In this document: one piece after another, positions 42,618-51,481 of the stretch | Layout of the letters: the number at the start of each line of letters is the position of its first letter | Numbering within the stretch: position 1 is the first letter of the stretch | DNA from: Dehalobacter restrictus DSM 9455 | GTDB taxonomy: Bacteria > Bacillota > Desulfitobacteriia > Desulfitobacteriales > Syntrophobotulaceae | Assembly (NCBI RefSeq): GCF_000512895.1 | Contig: NZ_CP007033.1 | Span: 1,475,001 to 1,539,000, forward strand | DNA length: 64,000 bases | Reading direction: 5' to 3' | Made by a program: the position numbers and the translations under genes | Notes under the pieces: model-generated | Seen by the model: the letters and a program-made list of their open reading frames with translations, nothing else | Told to the model about the DNA's origin: nothing | Databases searched by the model: none

Positions 42618-44972
42618 TTAATATACCGGAATCGTAGCTTTAAGCGTTGTACCTCTCTGAAAGCCGGAACTGATCAGCATTTGTCCCCCTAGGCTCTCAA
42701 TACGTTCTTTCATGATTGCTAAACCGAAATGTGCCCCGCCTAACGATCCTTTTTCAAGTTGATCAGGATCGAAACCTTGTCCATTATCCTTCACCGTTAA
42801 TTCTAATTTATCTCCACTTAGTTCAACACGGACTGTCTGCTTCTTTGAACCGGAATAACGCAGTGAATTGATTATTGCTTTTTGTATAAAGCGGTAAGCG
42901 GCTATTTCGACGTCTTCTGAAAAATGATCATTTAACTCAATACCTTCTGTTTCCAGTATGATGAAATTTGGTTCCTTCAGCATAATATCCTGAAACAGCG
43001 ATTGTATGGCAGGAATTAAACCCAAATCCGATAAAACTGGCGGACGCAAATTGTGAACCGTTTGATTCAGATCATAGTTCAGATCATTGATTTGATTTCT
43101 GATCCAGGAAACCACCTGTTGGGTCGTATCATCACCGAGATTTTCTTTTTCCAATATTTTCAGCAGGCGGCTGATATCCAGAACACTCTGTACCGGGCCA
43201 TCCAATATTTCTTTGGACAAACTTCCTTTGCCTCGTTCAATCATTCGGATTAAGGAATTGGTAATACACTGAAGTTCCCGGTTTCTTTTTTGCGAGCTCC
43301 AGGATGTTAGCGTCAAGGCATTAATATCCTTGGTCAAGTTGTCGATAATCAGCAGCATCAGCACTTCGTAGGCCAGCTGACCGGCAAGCAAAGTAAGAAA
43401 AGGTAATTCAGACTTTTCAAATTTAATATGGGAATAGCGGTGCCCAAAGAAAATGCCGCAAGTGGAATTTTGGGAAACAAACGGCACAAAAATCTCAGCG
43501 GGACAATCATCCGAAAGAAATCTTGCTTCCAAATCTTGTTTTTGGTTTCGACTAAAATACGCTTCTAATTCGGACTGTTCTTGACGGTTTTTTCTAAACC
43601 GGCCGACCGCTTTTCTCAAACAGCCGGTCTGTTCATTTTCAACAATGATGAACACCCCGTCAATTCCTAACGTTTTGACAGCTTCTTCAAAAACATGGTC
43701 TTCAGAGATAAGGGAGGTCATGCTTTTGTTTAACTCCGCAACCCTTTGTTTCAAGCCGATATTTGTTTGGAAAAAGCTAAGCCTTTCCAATAATTTGCTG
43801 ATAATTAGCCGAATAAAATAAAGACAAACAAAAAACAGCAGGGATAGGAAAAACGCAGATAAATAAAATTCGATATTAATAGTATTGATAATTTTACAAA
43901 AGTAAAGAACGTACAAGGCAATTAAACTAATAAAAATTATTGTAAGGAAATTGGTAATTATTATTTTATACAACCTTCGGCTGTCCGGCAAATACTTGTT
44001 AACAATCGCATAATATAAAGAGACTGGCACGGCAGAAACAAAGATGGTACTAATCTCAGTGTAACCCAGCTTGTGCATATTAAAAATTGTTGGAAGGGCT
44101 ATTAATACTACGCTCGGTGAAAAACCAATCACCATTCCGGTTAGGACAATCCCTGCTTCATTTTTTTCCGGCCGGTCTTTGTGTAGCCTCATGACTTGGA
44201 CTAGGTTCCATACCGAAATAAGAATTCCGATAAGCATATTGGACAATGCCAGTTTTCTGATAAAACTCGCAAGATGGACTAACCCCAAAGACTGTAGGAC
44301 AGTCAGGATAAGAATAATCGCAGATAGAATAACAGCGATTTTACAGCTGTATGTATTGATCCAATTTTTATTGAGAACAGGAAAAATGGAAAAAAAAGCA
44401 ATCAACAATACAGGTGCTGCCGAAAACGCTATATACTCCAATTCTTTAGCGAAAAACAGACAACGGCCGGAAGCGTAGGTAAGAAGAATCACCAAGCCAA
44501 ACAACCATAGCAGCCAGAATAAAGTACGGGCCTGTCGCAGAAAAGGGCGTTTAATCCAGGTCAAAAAACCTAAAAGCCAAAAAATGAACCCTAAAAGAAA
44601 CGTAGGGCTTTCGCTCATAACTGTGAGTAAATCAAAGTGTTTGGGTATTATAATCTCCAGAGCTGAAAGTTCACCCTGCTTACAAAATTCAATCGAGGAA
44701 GTGCCTTCCATTAGATTCCATTTTTGAACTATATCGTATTCCCCTGGGTCCCCCCCGTTAATTTTCAGGATCTGGTCCCCCAGCTCAATACCGGAGCGAT
44801 AGCCTTCTCCGTGGGTATCGCAAAATGTTATCAGCCATTGACCATTGACGTTCTCTAAATTTAGCCCAATGTAAGGTTGCTGTAGGCAAGCAGAAAAATA
44901 AACCAGCCCCAACACAATAAAGACGATACTCGCAATATAATAAATTTGCCGGTTAATGAATCTACCCCACAA
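42618..44972 (-). CDS. comP: ComP-like membrane sensor histidine kinase with PDZ domain
   Basis: 784 residues: one membrane helix, an extracytoplasmic PDZ-like domain (about 35-105; GYRSGIELGDQILKINGGDPG), eight or nine further helices (about 110-400), a GAF-like region, a HisKA_3-type dimerisation segment (about 575-610) and an HATPase domain (VKDNGQGFDPD; GLAIMKERIESLGG). The PDZ-plus-many-helices plan is that of ComP, the ComX receptor of Bacillus. The phosphoacceptor position reads KEILDGPVQ, with Leu590 where ELHDG is expected. TTG 44972 is the start, overlapping the comQ stop region by 11 bases. The cluster order and overlaps indicate an operon comX-comQ-comP. Confidence 0.8.
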   Translation of the reverse strand: MWGRFINRQIYYIASIVFIVLGLVYFSACLQQPYIGLNLENVNGQWLITFCDTHGEGYRSGIELGDQILKINGGDPGEYDIVQKWNLMEGTSSIEFCKQGELSALEIIIPKHFDLLTVMSESPTFLLGFIFWLLGFLTWIKRPFLRQARTLFWLLWLFGLVILLTYASGRCLFFAKELEYIAFSAAPVLLIAFFSIFPVLNKNWINTYSCKIAVILSAIILILTVLQSLGLVHLASFIRKLALSNMLIGILISVWNLVQVMRLHKDRPEKNEAGIVLTGMVIGFSPSVVLIALPTIFNMHKLGYTEISTIFVSAVPVSLYYAIVNKYLPDSRRLYKIIITNFLTIIFISLIALYVLYFCKIINTINIEFYLSAFFLSLLFFVCLYFIRLIISKLLERLSFFQTNIGLKQRVAELNKSMTSLISEDHVFEEAVKTLGIDGVFIIVENEQTGCLRKAVGRFRKNRQEQSELEAYFSRNQKQDLEARFLSDDCPAEIFVPFVSQNSTCGIFFGHRYSHIKFEKSELPFLTLLAGQLAYEVLMLLIIDNLTKDINALTLTSWSSQKRNRELQCITNSLIRMIERGKGSLSKEILDGPVQSVLDISRLLKILEKENLGDDTTQQVVSWIRNQINDLNYDLNQTVHNLRPPVLSDLGLIPAIQSLFQDIMLKEPNFIILETEGIELNDHFSEDVEIAAYRFIQKAIINSLRYSGSKKQTVRVELSGDKLELTVKDNGQGFDPDQLEKGSLGGAHFGLAIMKERIESLGGQMLISSGFQRGTTLKATIPVY

Positions 44973-45909
44973 GATTGATCATCTTCTCCTTCTGTTTTTC
45001 CGGAACAGGAATGGTCTCTAGAATTTCCCGAGCTTTTTGACGGTAAATTTCAAACATTACGGAGCAGTACTGGGCAACCCCTTCTTCGGTAGCTATCTGC
45101 TTTAACAGATGTTTTTCTTTATCTCTAAACGCTTGTGATTCTCCGGTGTAACATTGTGTTAAACGCTTAAACTGTCCGGCTGTTTCACCCTTGAGTGTAT
45201 GACATAAATACACATACGGCAGGGTTTTCTTATTGCTAACAAAATCTTTCTTTTTTTCAAAATCCAGAAAATCATTGAGATCGTTACGGATTTGGTTCAT
45301 AATCCCGAAGTTGAGACCAAACTTGGCCATGGACTCTGCAAGCGTTTCCGTGGCATTTCCAAGGATGGCCCCAATTTTACAAGCACAAGCAGTTATACTG
45401 CCGGACTTTTGCCTTACCATATCAAAGTATTGTTCCAGCGATACCCGCTGGCTGTCAGTATAGAGAAACTCCAGGAACTGCCCGTTACTGGCCGTGGTTC
45501 CCATACGCTGCAGCGCTGTGCAGACTTCCCTGTAAATCCTATCATCCGGTATTGCGGCTATAGCCTCAAAACTCAGCATTAAAAGACAATTGGCCAAGTT
45601 AATGGCATTGGCCTCAGGGATCTGACGCCAGGGCAAATCATCATGATCCTTGTCCTGTATATCATCAAAAATATCCGCTGCCAGGGCAAATAACTCCATA
45701 CTTATGGCCCCTGGCAGCGCAGTCTCCGTATCCCCGCCTATACACTCACAGCACATACTGGTCAAATGAGCCCACCTAAACAACTCACCCGTTGGGCTGT
45801 CGGCATTTAGCGAAGCTTGGATTATTCGGCCCATTTCCAAACACAGTCCGGATGACCTTAAGATTCTTACAATTTCGGCATCAATAACTTGATCGGGCTG
45901 AAGGATCAT
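44962..45909 (-). CDS. comQ: ComQ-like polyprenyl-transferase family protein
   Basis: 315 residues of the isoprenoid synthase fold. The first aspartate-rich motif reads IFDDIQDKD and the second NDLNDFLDFEKKKDF, as needed for binding Mg-prenyl diphosphate. In Bacillus, ComQ prenylates a tryptophan of ComX. Here the gene starts six bases after a 64-codon gene whose last codon is Trp, and its 3' end overlaps the comP-like gene. A housekeeping geranyl/farnesyl/heptaprenyl synthase is the alternative, but context with a peptide, kinase and regulator favours ComQ. No strong ribosome binding site is seen, suggesting coupling to comX translation. Confidence 0.8.
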   Translation of the reverse strand: MILQPDQVIDAEIVRILRSSGLCLEMGRIIQASLNADSPTGELFRWAHLTSMCCECIGGDTETALPGAISMELFALAADIFDDIQDKDHDDLPWRQIPEANAINLANCLLMLSFEAIAAIPDDRIYREVCTALQRMGTTASNGQFLEFLYTDSQRVSLEQYFDMVRQKSGSITACACKIGAILGNATETLAESMAKFGLNFGIMNQIRNDLNDFLDFEKKKDFVSNKKTLPYVYLCHTLKGETAGQFKRLTQCYTGESQAFRDKEKHLLKQIATEEGVAQYCSVMFEIYRQKAREILETIPVPEKQKEKMINLVG

Positions 45910-45915
45910 GGCTTA

Positions 45916-46110
45916 TTACCACGTCTCAAGGATACCAACTTCAATTGCCACAGTACCCCCGGATACTTCGCATCGGGAAAAAACATTTTGTATGACAGAG
46001 AGCTCACTGGTTTTTACAGCATTTTTACCATACTTGTCATCCTTGGTCATTAAATTCTTGGGATTTTTGACACATTCATGAACCAAATTAGCAATACCTT
46101 CATAGTTCAT
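45916..46110 (-). CDS. comX: ComX-like pheromone precursor peptide
   Basis: A 64-residue peptide starting MNYEGIANLVHECVKNP and ending GILETW, so the terminal residue is Trp. ComX precursors have 50-75 residues, are highly variable, and carry a modified Trp within the last few residues; little else is conserved, so the call rests on size, the C-terminal Trp and the position directly before comQ. Two cysteines (13 and 47) are unusual but not informative. AAAGGGG lies upstream of the ATG. If real, the mature pheromone would be the last 5-15 residues, prenylated on the terminal Trp. Confidence 0.6.
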   Translation of the reverse strand: MNYEGIANLVHECVKNPKNLMTKDDKYGKNAVKTSELSVIQNVFSRCEVSGGTVAIEVGILETW

Positions 46111-46445
46111 CTTAAAAAACCCCTTTCATAATAAAAAAATTTACCGTTTGTCTTACTGAAAGTAGTCTTTAGTCAAAGTTCTCATTCATTTCTGGTACAT
46201 TTCCCTCAGCTTGATCAATTATAAGGAGAATTCTTCAAATAGCGCCAGATTCCTTCAGCGAATAATAGAATGTTTTGTCGAATTTTACATTTTATCCCAT
46301 ACAGTTCAAAAAATAAAAGCCCTGCCCCGACTGCGGTGGGCATGGGCCTCCTAAAACTCATCATAGGAATTGCAAAAAAATACTTGTAAAAATGTATATA
46401 TTGGGAATACTAATCTCAAACATTTATAAAGAGGTAGTACGAAAG
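46111..46445. other. Intergenic region upstream of comX
   Basis: About 335 AT-rich bases between comX and the divergently oriented membrane protein gene. It must carry the comX promoter and contains the vestigial metallo-beta-lactamase fragment at 46308-46349. I saw no ComA-box-like TTGCGG/CCGCAA dyad. Confidence 0.4.
46308..46349 (+). repeat. Direct repeat bordering the com cluster, right copy (vestige of a metallo-beta-lactamase 3' end)
   Basis: In one frame it reads KPCPDCGGHGPPK, matching KPCLVCCGHGPLS of the gene at 38686-40230. It has no open frame upstream of more than a few codons and so is a remnant. Confidence 0.55.
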
Positions 46446-46898
46446 ATGAAATACGATAAACCAACTTTAGCTATGTTTATGGGAGCTTTATCCACGATTC
46501 CCTATGAAATCGTGACAAGAATCCTCATGACTTTTGGGTTTGCCAAGTATAGTGTATATCAGCTTACTAGCTTTATGATAACATTGGACAGGCCTAATGC
46601 TATCCTGGGAGCGATATATTCCATCATATTAGGTTGTGTATTATCTCTTGTTTTTTACTACGCACTTAAATTCTTAAATCATGACTATTTTATAGTCAAA
46701 AGTATTGGCATTAGTTTATTAAACTGGTTAACATTAGAAGTCATTTTCATGTGGCTTATTGAAGGGCGTAACTTTATTCCGCCTAGACCGATCAATGATT
46801 ATTATTCAGAAATGATCGGTTCAATTGTGTTTGGGATTACGCTAGGACTACTGTTTCGCTATTATTTATTTAAAGGTTATAAGAAAAGCACATCATAG
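46446..46898 (+). CDS. Four-helix membrane protein of unknown function
   Basis: 150 residues with about four membrane segments (MFMGALSTIPYEIVT region, AILGAIYSIILGCVLSLVFY, IGISLLNWLTLEVIFMWLI, IVFGITLGLLFRYYLF). The overall look is of small uncharacterised Firmicute membrane proteins of the YqhR kind, but I cannot assign it. ATG 46446 is preferred over 46392 because GAGGT lies nine bases before it. It is monocistronic and convergent with the hydrolase gene. Confidence 0.6.
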   Translation: MKYDKPTLAMFMGALSTIPYEIVTRILMTFGFAKYSVYQLTSFMITLDRPNAILGAIYSIILGCVLSLVFYYALKFLNHDYFIVKSIGISLLNWLTLEVIFMWLIEGRNFIPPRPINDYYSEMIGSIVFGITLGLLFRYYLFKGYKKSTS

Positions 46899-46911
46899 GA
46901 ACATTTTGCAA

Positions 46912-47592
46912 TCACATTTGCAAAAAATCTTCAATACATAGCATCACCTGTTCAGCCGTCGGACTTAGAAGGATCAAATGACCGCCTTTTGGGAAATACC
47001 TAATCTTTTTCTTGTCCGACGACACATGTTTATTGATATAATCCACACTCTTTCTTCTTACAGTATCATCATCTTCAGCCTGAATAATTAGGATTGGACA
47101 ATTTATTTCCTTTAATTTTGGCTTTGTTTGGTGTAGTAATAACAAAAATTGGATCATAGACAAAAACGGTGAGATCTTTTTTGCTTGTAAATATCTCTTG
47201 ATATGGTTAGGCTTCTTGTTCTTCATATCATCCGCAATATTACGAAACACTTGGTATATATTCCAATAAAAGATGGGGGTATTGATTGTCACAATACCCT
47301 TAATATCATGTTTACAAGCAAGATTAAATGCAATCAGCCCTCCCATGGAGAACCCTATCAGCAGAATTTCTTCCCCAATTTCTTTCAATCTTAAAAGTTC
47401 ACGTTCAGCAGAATCTATCCAGTCCATGTAAGTTGATTTTTTCATTTCATGTCTGGTTGTTGAATGGCCTTTTAATATAGGACAAACAACATCATAACCA
47501 AGAGCAGTCAAATATTCGGCCAAAGGCTTCACTTCGTGTACCCCGCCACCAAACCCATGAATGATTAGGCATTTCGTTTTCTTATTATCCAT
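46912..47592 (-). CDS. Alpha/beta hydrolase (carboxylesterase / monoacylglycerol-lipase-like)
   Basis: 226 residues of the alpha/beta hydrolase fold with oxyanion region LIIHGFGGGVHE, nucleophile elbow GFSMGG (Ser), acid in IIQAEDDDTV and catalytic His in GGHLILL. It resembles Est30-type carboxylesterases that act on short acyl esters. ATG 47592 follows AGGTGAG; the GTG nine bases earlier is less likely. Substrate and role are unknown. Confidence 0.8.
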   Translation of the reverse strand: MDNKKTKCLIIHGFGGGVHEVKPLAEYLTALGYDVVCPILKGHSTTRHEMKKSTYMDWIDSAERELLRLKEIGEEILLIGFSMGGLIAFNLACKHDIKGIVTINTPIFYWNIYQVFRNIADDMKNKKPNHIKRYLQAKKISPFLSMIQFLLLLHQTKPKLKEINCPILIIQAEDDDTVRRKSVDYINKHVSSDKKKIRYFPKGGHLILLSPTAEQVMLCIEDFLQM

Positions 47593-47784
47593 AGAGCTCA
47601 CCTATCATTGCCCCTATTTTTACCTGTCACATTTATGATATATATCGATATCTTTATTATGTTCCAAAATTATAAGAAAATCATCACAGTAATCTTGAAG
47701 CGATACAGAGTAACCATTATTTTTTATATTTCTCTTTTTTAGCGATCGTTCCTCTTCAATCTTATATAAACTTGCAGAAAAATA

Positions 47785-47812
47785 CCCGCCGGTTCAAAAC
47801 CCGCGGGCATCT
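47785..47812 (-). terminator. Terminator after the ybjQ remnant
   Basis: On the minus strand GCCCGCGGG and CCGGCGGGT form an imperfect GC-rich stem followed by ATTTTT, 16 bases after the original ybjQ stop. Confidence 0.65.
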
Positions 47813-47827
47813 TTGGAATTCCGGGAA

Positions 47828-48138
47828 CTACTCTACTCTTACGGCGGTTCCGGAAGTGCTGACCATCAGCATGCTGCCGTTGGCTCTTAATCCAGGTCGA
47901 TGCCGACTACGGCATTAGCTCCCATCTGGAACGCCCGGTCTTCCATTTCTCGCAAGGCGATATTGCGGGCTTCCTGCAGTTTCTCTTCATAGGTGCCGGA
48001 ACGACCGCCGATCACATCGGTGATACTCGCAAAAATATCGCGGACAATATTGGCTCCCATAATGGCTTCTCCGGTAATCACCCCGTAATATTCGGTGATC
48101 CTGCGTCCTTCTACGGACGGTGTCGTTGTTAAAATCAT
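47828..48138 (-). pseudogene. YbjQ/UPF0145 (DUF74) gene with frameshift deletion
   Basis: Frame 1 from ATG 48138 encodes a normal UPF0145 protein ([39 protein letters not shown]) but stops at 47887. The family C-terminus RANGSMLMVSTSGTAVRVE is present just downstream in another frame, ending at 47828-47830. About ten bases, encoding most of the expected YEVL, are missing at about 47889. The intact protein would have about 106 residues; the truncated one 83. A GGAGG site precedes the ATG, but an IS element begins 24 bases upstream, so the promoter is also displaced. Confidence 0.85.
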
Positions 48139-48161
48139 GTTGGTTTCCTCCATTAAGTTAC

Positions 48162-49736
48162 TAACTCAACTTTCCCACCCTGTCGGGTAGGTTGAAACCT
48201 TGAAAGTCTTTGAAAGTATGGTTAAATACAACAAGGAAACCACCAAATCTGGTATAATGAGAATAACCACAAACCCAATAATACCAGTACTTTGGAGGTT
48301 TCCTATGACCAGTATTATACCAGATTTGACGAGTAACGAAAATGCTGTTTCCTCACGAATCGATCAATATTTTATCCAGAATTCATTTTCCAAGCTCCTT
48401 AAACGTTGCAATTTTTATAAAGAATCAGGAATTCCGTGTGTGACTATTTTAAAAGAACTTTTCACCCTTGTTTTTACCGGAAAGAATCTCTTTAGAACAC
48501 TTGAAATGAAACCCGAAGAATTATCTTTCCGTAAAAATACAGCCTATCGCTTCTTAAACTCCGGTCATTATAATTGGTCAAAACTCCTGTTGTTACTAGC
48601 ATCTAAGGTCATTGATTTTGTTAATGGTTTGACCAGTGATGATCGGAAATCGGTACTCATTGTTGATGATTCTCTTTACAGCAGAAGTCGAAGTAAGAAA
48701 GTTGAACTGATGACTCGGGTCTTTGACCACACAACCCATAAATTTGTGAAAGGCTTTCGAATGCTGACTTTGGGCTGGTCCGATGGAAACACATTTCTGC
48801 CTATTGGTTTTTCACTCTTAAGTTCCCAGAAACCGGAGAAGATCTTGAATCCGGCCAAGCCTTTGGATAAGCGAACGATTGCTTACAAAAGAAGAACCGA
48901 GGCGATGGGGAGTACAACCGATGCTTTGATTAATCTTCTCCACTGTGCTGCTCATATTCCAGCTAAGTACGTTCTTTTTGACAGCTGGTTTGCCCATCCT
49001 AAGACGATCTTAAGGGTCAAACAAGAAAAGCGCGATGTTATTTGCATGTTGAAGATTACAGAGAAAATTCATTACCACTATAACGGAAAATGGCAGCCCC
49101 TTCAGGAACTTCGTAAATTGGCAGGTGATATTGCTGATGCTAAAACAGGGATCATCGGTTCAATAACAGTTCAAATACGTGAGACCAAAAATATTCAAGA
49201 CTTAACCGATGTGAAAATTGTTTTTGTTCAGGACAGACGATCGAAAAACTGGCTGGCCCTCCTGAGTACGGACTTGGAGCTATCTGAAGAAGAAATTGTC
49301 CGTATTTACGGCAAACGCTGGGACATAGAAGTTTTCTTCAAAGTATGCAAGTCGTATTTGGCTCTGGCTAAAGAATACCAAGGACGAAACTATGATGCTC
49401 AGGTAGCCGCAACATCCATCGTATTTCTAAGATACATTATGTTAGCAGTTGAAAGCAGAAATACTCAGGATGATAGGACAATTGGAGAACTATTTTACTA
49501 TTACAGTGATGAAATGGAAGATCTCAAACTTTCTCAAGCATTAGTATTGTTAATCGACACTCTCAGGCGTGTTCTAAGCAATTTTCCTGTCATAAGCCAG
49601 GAATTAGCCAATATGATTATGGATACTTTTCTTAGCACTATTCCACGGTCTTTCAAAGAACGATTGTTGTTTGCAACCTGATGTGTCAGAAAAATCATGG
49701 CTTTAACCATTATTTAATGGTGGGAAAGTTGAGTTA
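48162..49736 (+). mobile_element. IS4-family insertion sequence
   Basis: Terminal inverted repeats TAACTCAACTTTCCCACC (48162-48179) and its exact complement (49719-49736) enclose one transposase gene, 1,575 bp in all. The flanks ATTAAGTTAC (left) and ATTACAGTTAC (right) are nearly identical, differing by one base insertion, and suggest a 10-11 bp target duplication, as in IS231-like members. Confidence 0.88.
48305..49681 (+). CDS. IS4-family transposase
   Basis: 458 residues of the DDE transposase type 1 (IS4/IS231-like): first Asp in LIVDDSLYSRS, second in YVLFDSWFAHP, and the YREK-type glutamate region in YGKRWDIEVFFKVCKS. The reading frame is complete. ATG 48305 follows GGAGGTTTCCT; an upstream in-frame extension to 48200 begins inside the terminal region and has no ribosome binding site. 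Confidence 0.92.
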   Translation: MTSIIPDLTSNENAVSSRIDQYFIQNSFSKLLKRCNFYKESGIPCVTILKELFTLVFTGKNLFRTLEMKPEELSFRKNTAYRFLNSGHYNWSKLLLLLASKVIDFVNGLTSDDRKSVLIVDDSLYSRSRSKKVELMTRVFDHTTHKFVKGFRMLTLGWSDGNTFLPIGFSLLSSQKPEKILNPAKPLDKRTIAYKRRTEAMGSTTDALINLLHCAAHIPAKYVLFDSWFAHPKTILRVKQEKRDVICMLKITEKIHYHYNGKWQPLQELRKLAGDIADAKTGIIGSITVQIRETKNIQDLTDVKIVFVQDRRSKNWLALLSTDLELSEEEIVRIYGKRWDIEVFFKVCKSYLALAKEYQGRNYDAQVAATSIVFLRYIMLAVESRNTQDDRTIGELFYYYSDEMEDLKLSQALVLLIDTLRRVLSNFPVISQELANMIMDTFLSTIPRSFKERLLFAT

Positions 49737-49743
49737 ATTACAG

Positions 49744-51417
49744 TTACCTATCATTCACAACAAGGTCTTCCTGCATAATCTTGTTAAAAACAGTAACCAG
49801 ATACGGATCAAATTGTTTGCCGGCGCACTTATTGATTTCAACAAGTGCACTATAGGGGTCCATGGCCCGTTTATAGGGCCTTTCATGCGTGATCACATCG
49901 TAGGAATCAACAATAGAAACTATCCTCGAGAACAGCGGGATTTCATCTTCTTTCAGCCCCTGCGGGTAACCTTTTCCATTCCACCATTCATGATGACCGA
50001 GAACGGCTTCTGAGACATGCGCTAATTCCCTGGACGACTGCGTGATCCGATAGCCGATTTCGGAATGTTTTTTCATAATGCTCCATTCTTCCGGGGTCAA
50101 GTCACCTTGTTTTTTTAAGATTTCCCCCGGAACACCGATCTTGCCGATATCATGCAGCATTGCAACTTGGACCAATTCGACGATCTCTCTTGGGGACAGG
50201 CCGATCTGACTGCCGAATTTACTGACCAGACTTTTCAGCCTCATGACATGGGCTTCCGTCTGATAATCTTTTTCCCAGAGCAGTTTTTCCAGGAACTCGA
50301 TGATGGCAAGGCGGGATTTCTTGCTTTCATTTAATTTGTTGCTATACATTTTTTCCTCAGCCTGGCTGATCATTTTTGCCAGGGGTTGTTCCCTGTTCTC
50401 ATAAACCGTCAGGCCAAACGAGATATCTATTGGTACCGTTTGCGGGCGGGAGATTTTTAAATTATTTTTAATATTGTTTAAAAACACGCCGGCCTGATCA
50501 AGCGGCACACCAGGCATGATAATGATAAATTCGTCCCCGCCCCATCGGATAATCACATTCTCAGTGCCGATCGTCTCTTGCATGATTCTGATCCCGTCAG
50601 CAAGCAATTCATCCCCTTTTTCATGACCAAAGGTGTCGTTGATCAGTTTCAGACCATTAAAATCCCCCATGGCCAATGTTGCAGGCATGAGGGTTTTATC
50701 AAGGAAATCTTCCAGCACATTTTCAAAATAGGTACGGCTGTAGGCCCCCGTTAATTTATCATAAATGACAAGTTTTCTGATATTTGCTTCTTTGCTTTCG
50801 AGCTCCTCCCGGATGCTTTGAAAATACAGGGCCTGCATATTAAGATAAGCAAGCAGACCAACAACACCGGCAACTAAATAACCTACAGACGGTGAAATAA
50901 CGTTAATTAATTTGCACAACGGATAAAGTAAAATCGACAAGGCCCAAAAAATATAGGTATAGCCAAGTATTATTCGGATCGGGCCTTGTGGTGTTTTTGC
51001 TTTTAAGCATGTCATAGCAGCTTTGGATAATAATGCAATGATCCAGACAACAGATAGAAGTAAAAGAGCGGTTGCCGAGATTCCCTGAACAGCAATACAT
51101 ATAAAAGCAACGATCAGAAAGCCCGTGCCGATATCCCAAAACACCGGGTAGCTTCTGCTAAAAAACAACAGCGTACCCTTGAATATCAGCCAGTACCCTG
51201 CGATCGAAGAGGCATAGTTGATAATCTGAAGCACCACGGACGGGCTGTCGGTTTCCAGCAATGCAGTTCTGGAAAGATAGGTTATCATGAGCATCAAGAC
51301 AGAAAGACTCCATGCTAAGAAATAATGTTTCTTCTCGGAAAAATATAAAAATCCGTAAGATATCAACAAGACCAGGGTAATTGAAATACTGGCTGCAACG
51401 ATGGAATCCGCTGTCAT
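49744..51417 (-). CDS. Membrane GGDEF / HD-GYP c-di-GMP protein
   Basis: 557 residues: about seven membrane helices (1-200), a GGDEF domain (about 215-375; RWGGDEFIIIMPG) and an HD-GYP domain (about 380-555; HDIGKIGVPGEIL, HHEWWNGKGYPQGL). Both active sites look complete, so it may make and degrade c-di-GMP, with one activity possibly dominant. It is preceded by a c-di-GMP-I riboswitch and terminator, giving product feedback on its own transcript. GAGGAGGGGATTTAAT precedes the ATG. The 3' end abuts the IS4-type insertion, whose putative target duplication overlaps the stop codon. Confidence 0.93.
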   Translation of the reverse strand: MTADSIVAASISITLVLLISYGFLYFSEKKHYFLAWSLSVLMLMITYLSRTALLETDSPSVVLQIINYASSIAGYWLIFKGTLLFFSRSYPVFWDIGTGFLIVAFICIAVQGISATALLLLSVVWIIALLSKAAMTCLKAKTPQGPIRIILGYTYIFWALSILLYPLCKLINVISPSVGYLVAGVVGLLAYLNMQALYFQSIREELESKEANIRKLVIYDKLTGAYSRTYFENVLEDFLDKTLMPATLAMGDFNGLKLINDTFGHEKGDELLADGIRIMQETIGTENVIIRWGGDEFIIIMPGVPLDQAGVFLNNIKNNLKISRPQTVPIDISFGLTVYENREQPLAKMISQAEEKMYSNKLNESKKSRLAIIEFLEKLLWEKDYQTEAHVMRLKSLVSKFGSQIGLSPREIVELVQVAMLHDIGKIGVPGEILKKQGDLTPEEWSIMKKHSEIGYRITQSSRELAHVSEAVLGHHEWWNGKGYPQGLKEDEIPLFSRIVSIVDSYDVITHERPYKRAMDPYSALVEINKCAGKQFDPYLVTVFNKIMQEDLVVNDR

Positions 51418-51440
51418 ATTAAATCCCCTCCTCAGAAAAA

Positions 51441-51470
51441 AAAATCGCGGCCAAAGCAGCCGCGGTTTTC
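51441..51470 (-). terminator. Expression-platform terminator of the c-di-GMP riboswitch
   Basis: On the minus strand AACCGCGGCTG and GGCCGCGA form a stem with loop CTTT, followed by nine T residues. It lies directly between the aptamer and the GGDEF/HD-GYP ribosome binding site. Confidence 0.85.
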
Positions 51471-51481
51471 ATCTTCTGTGT

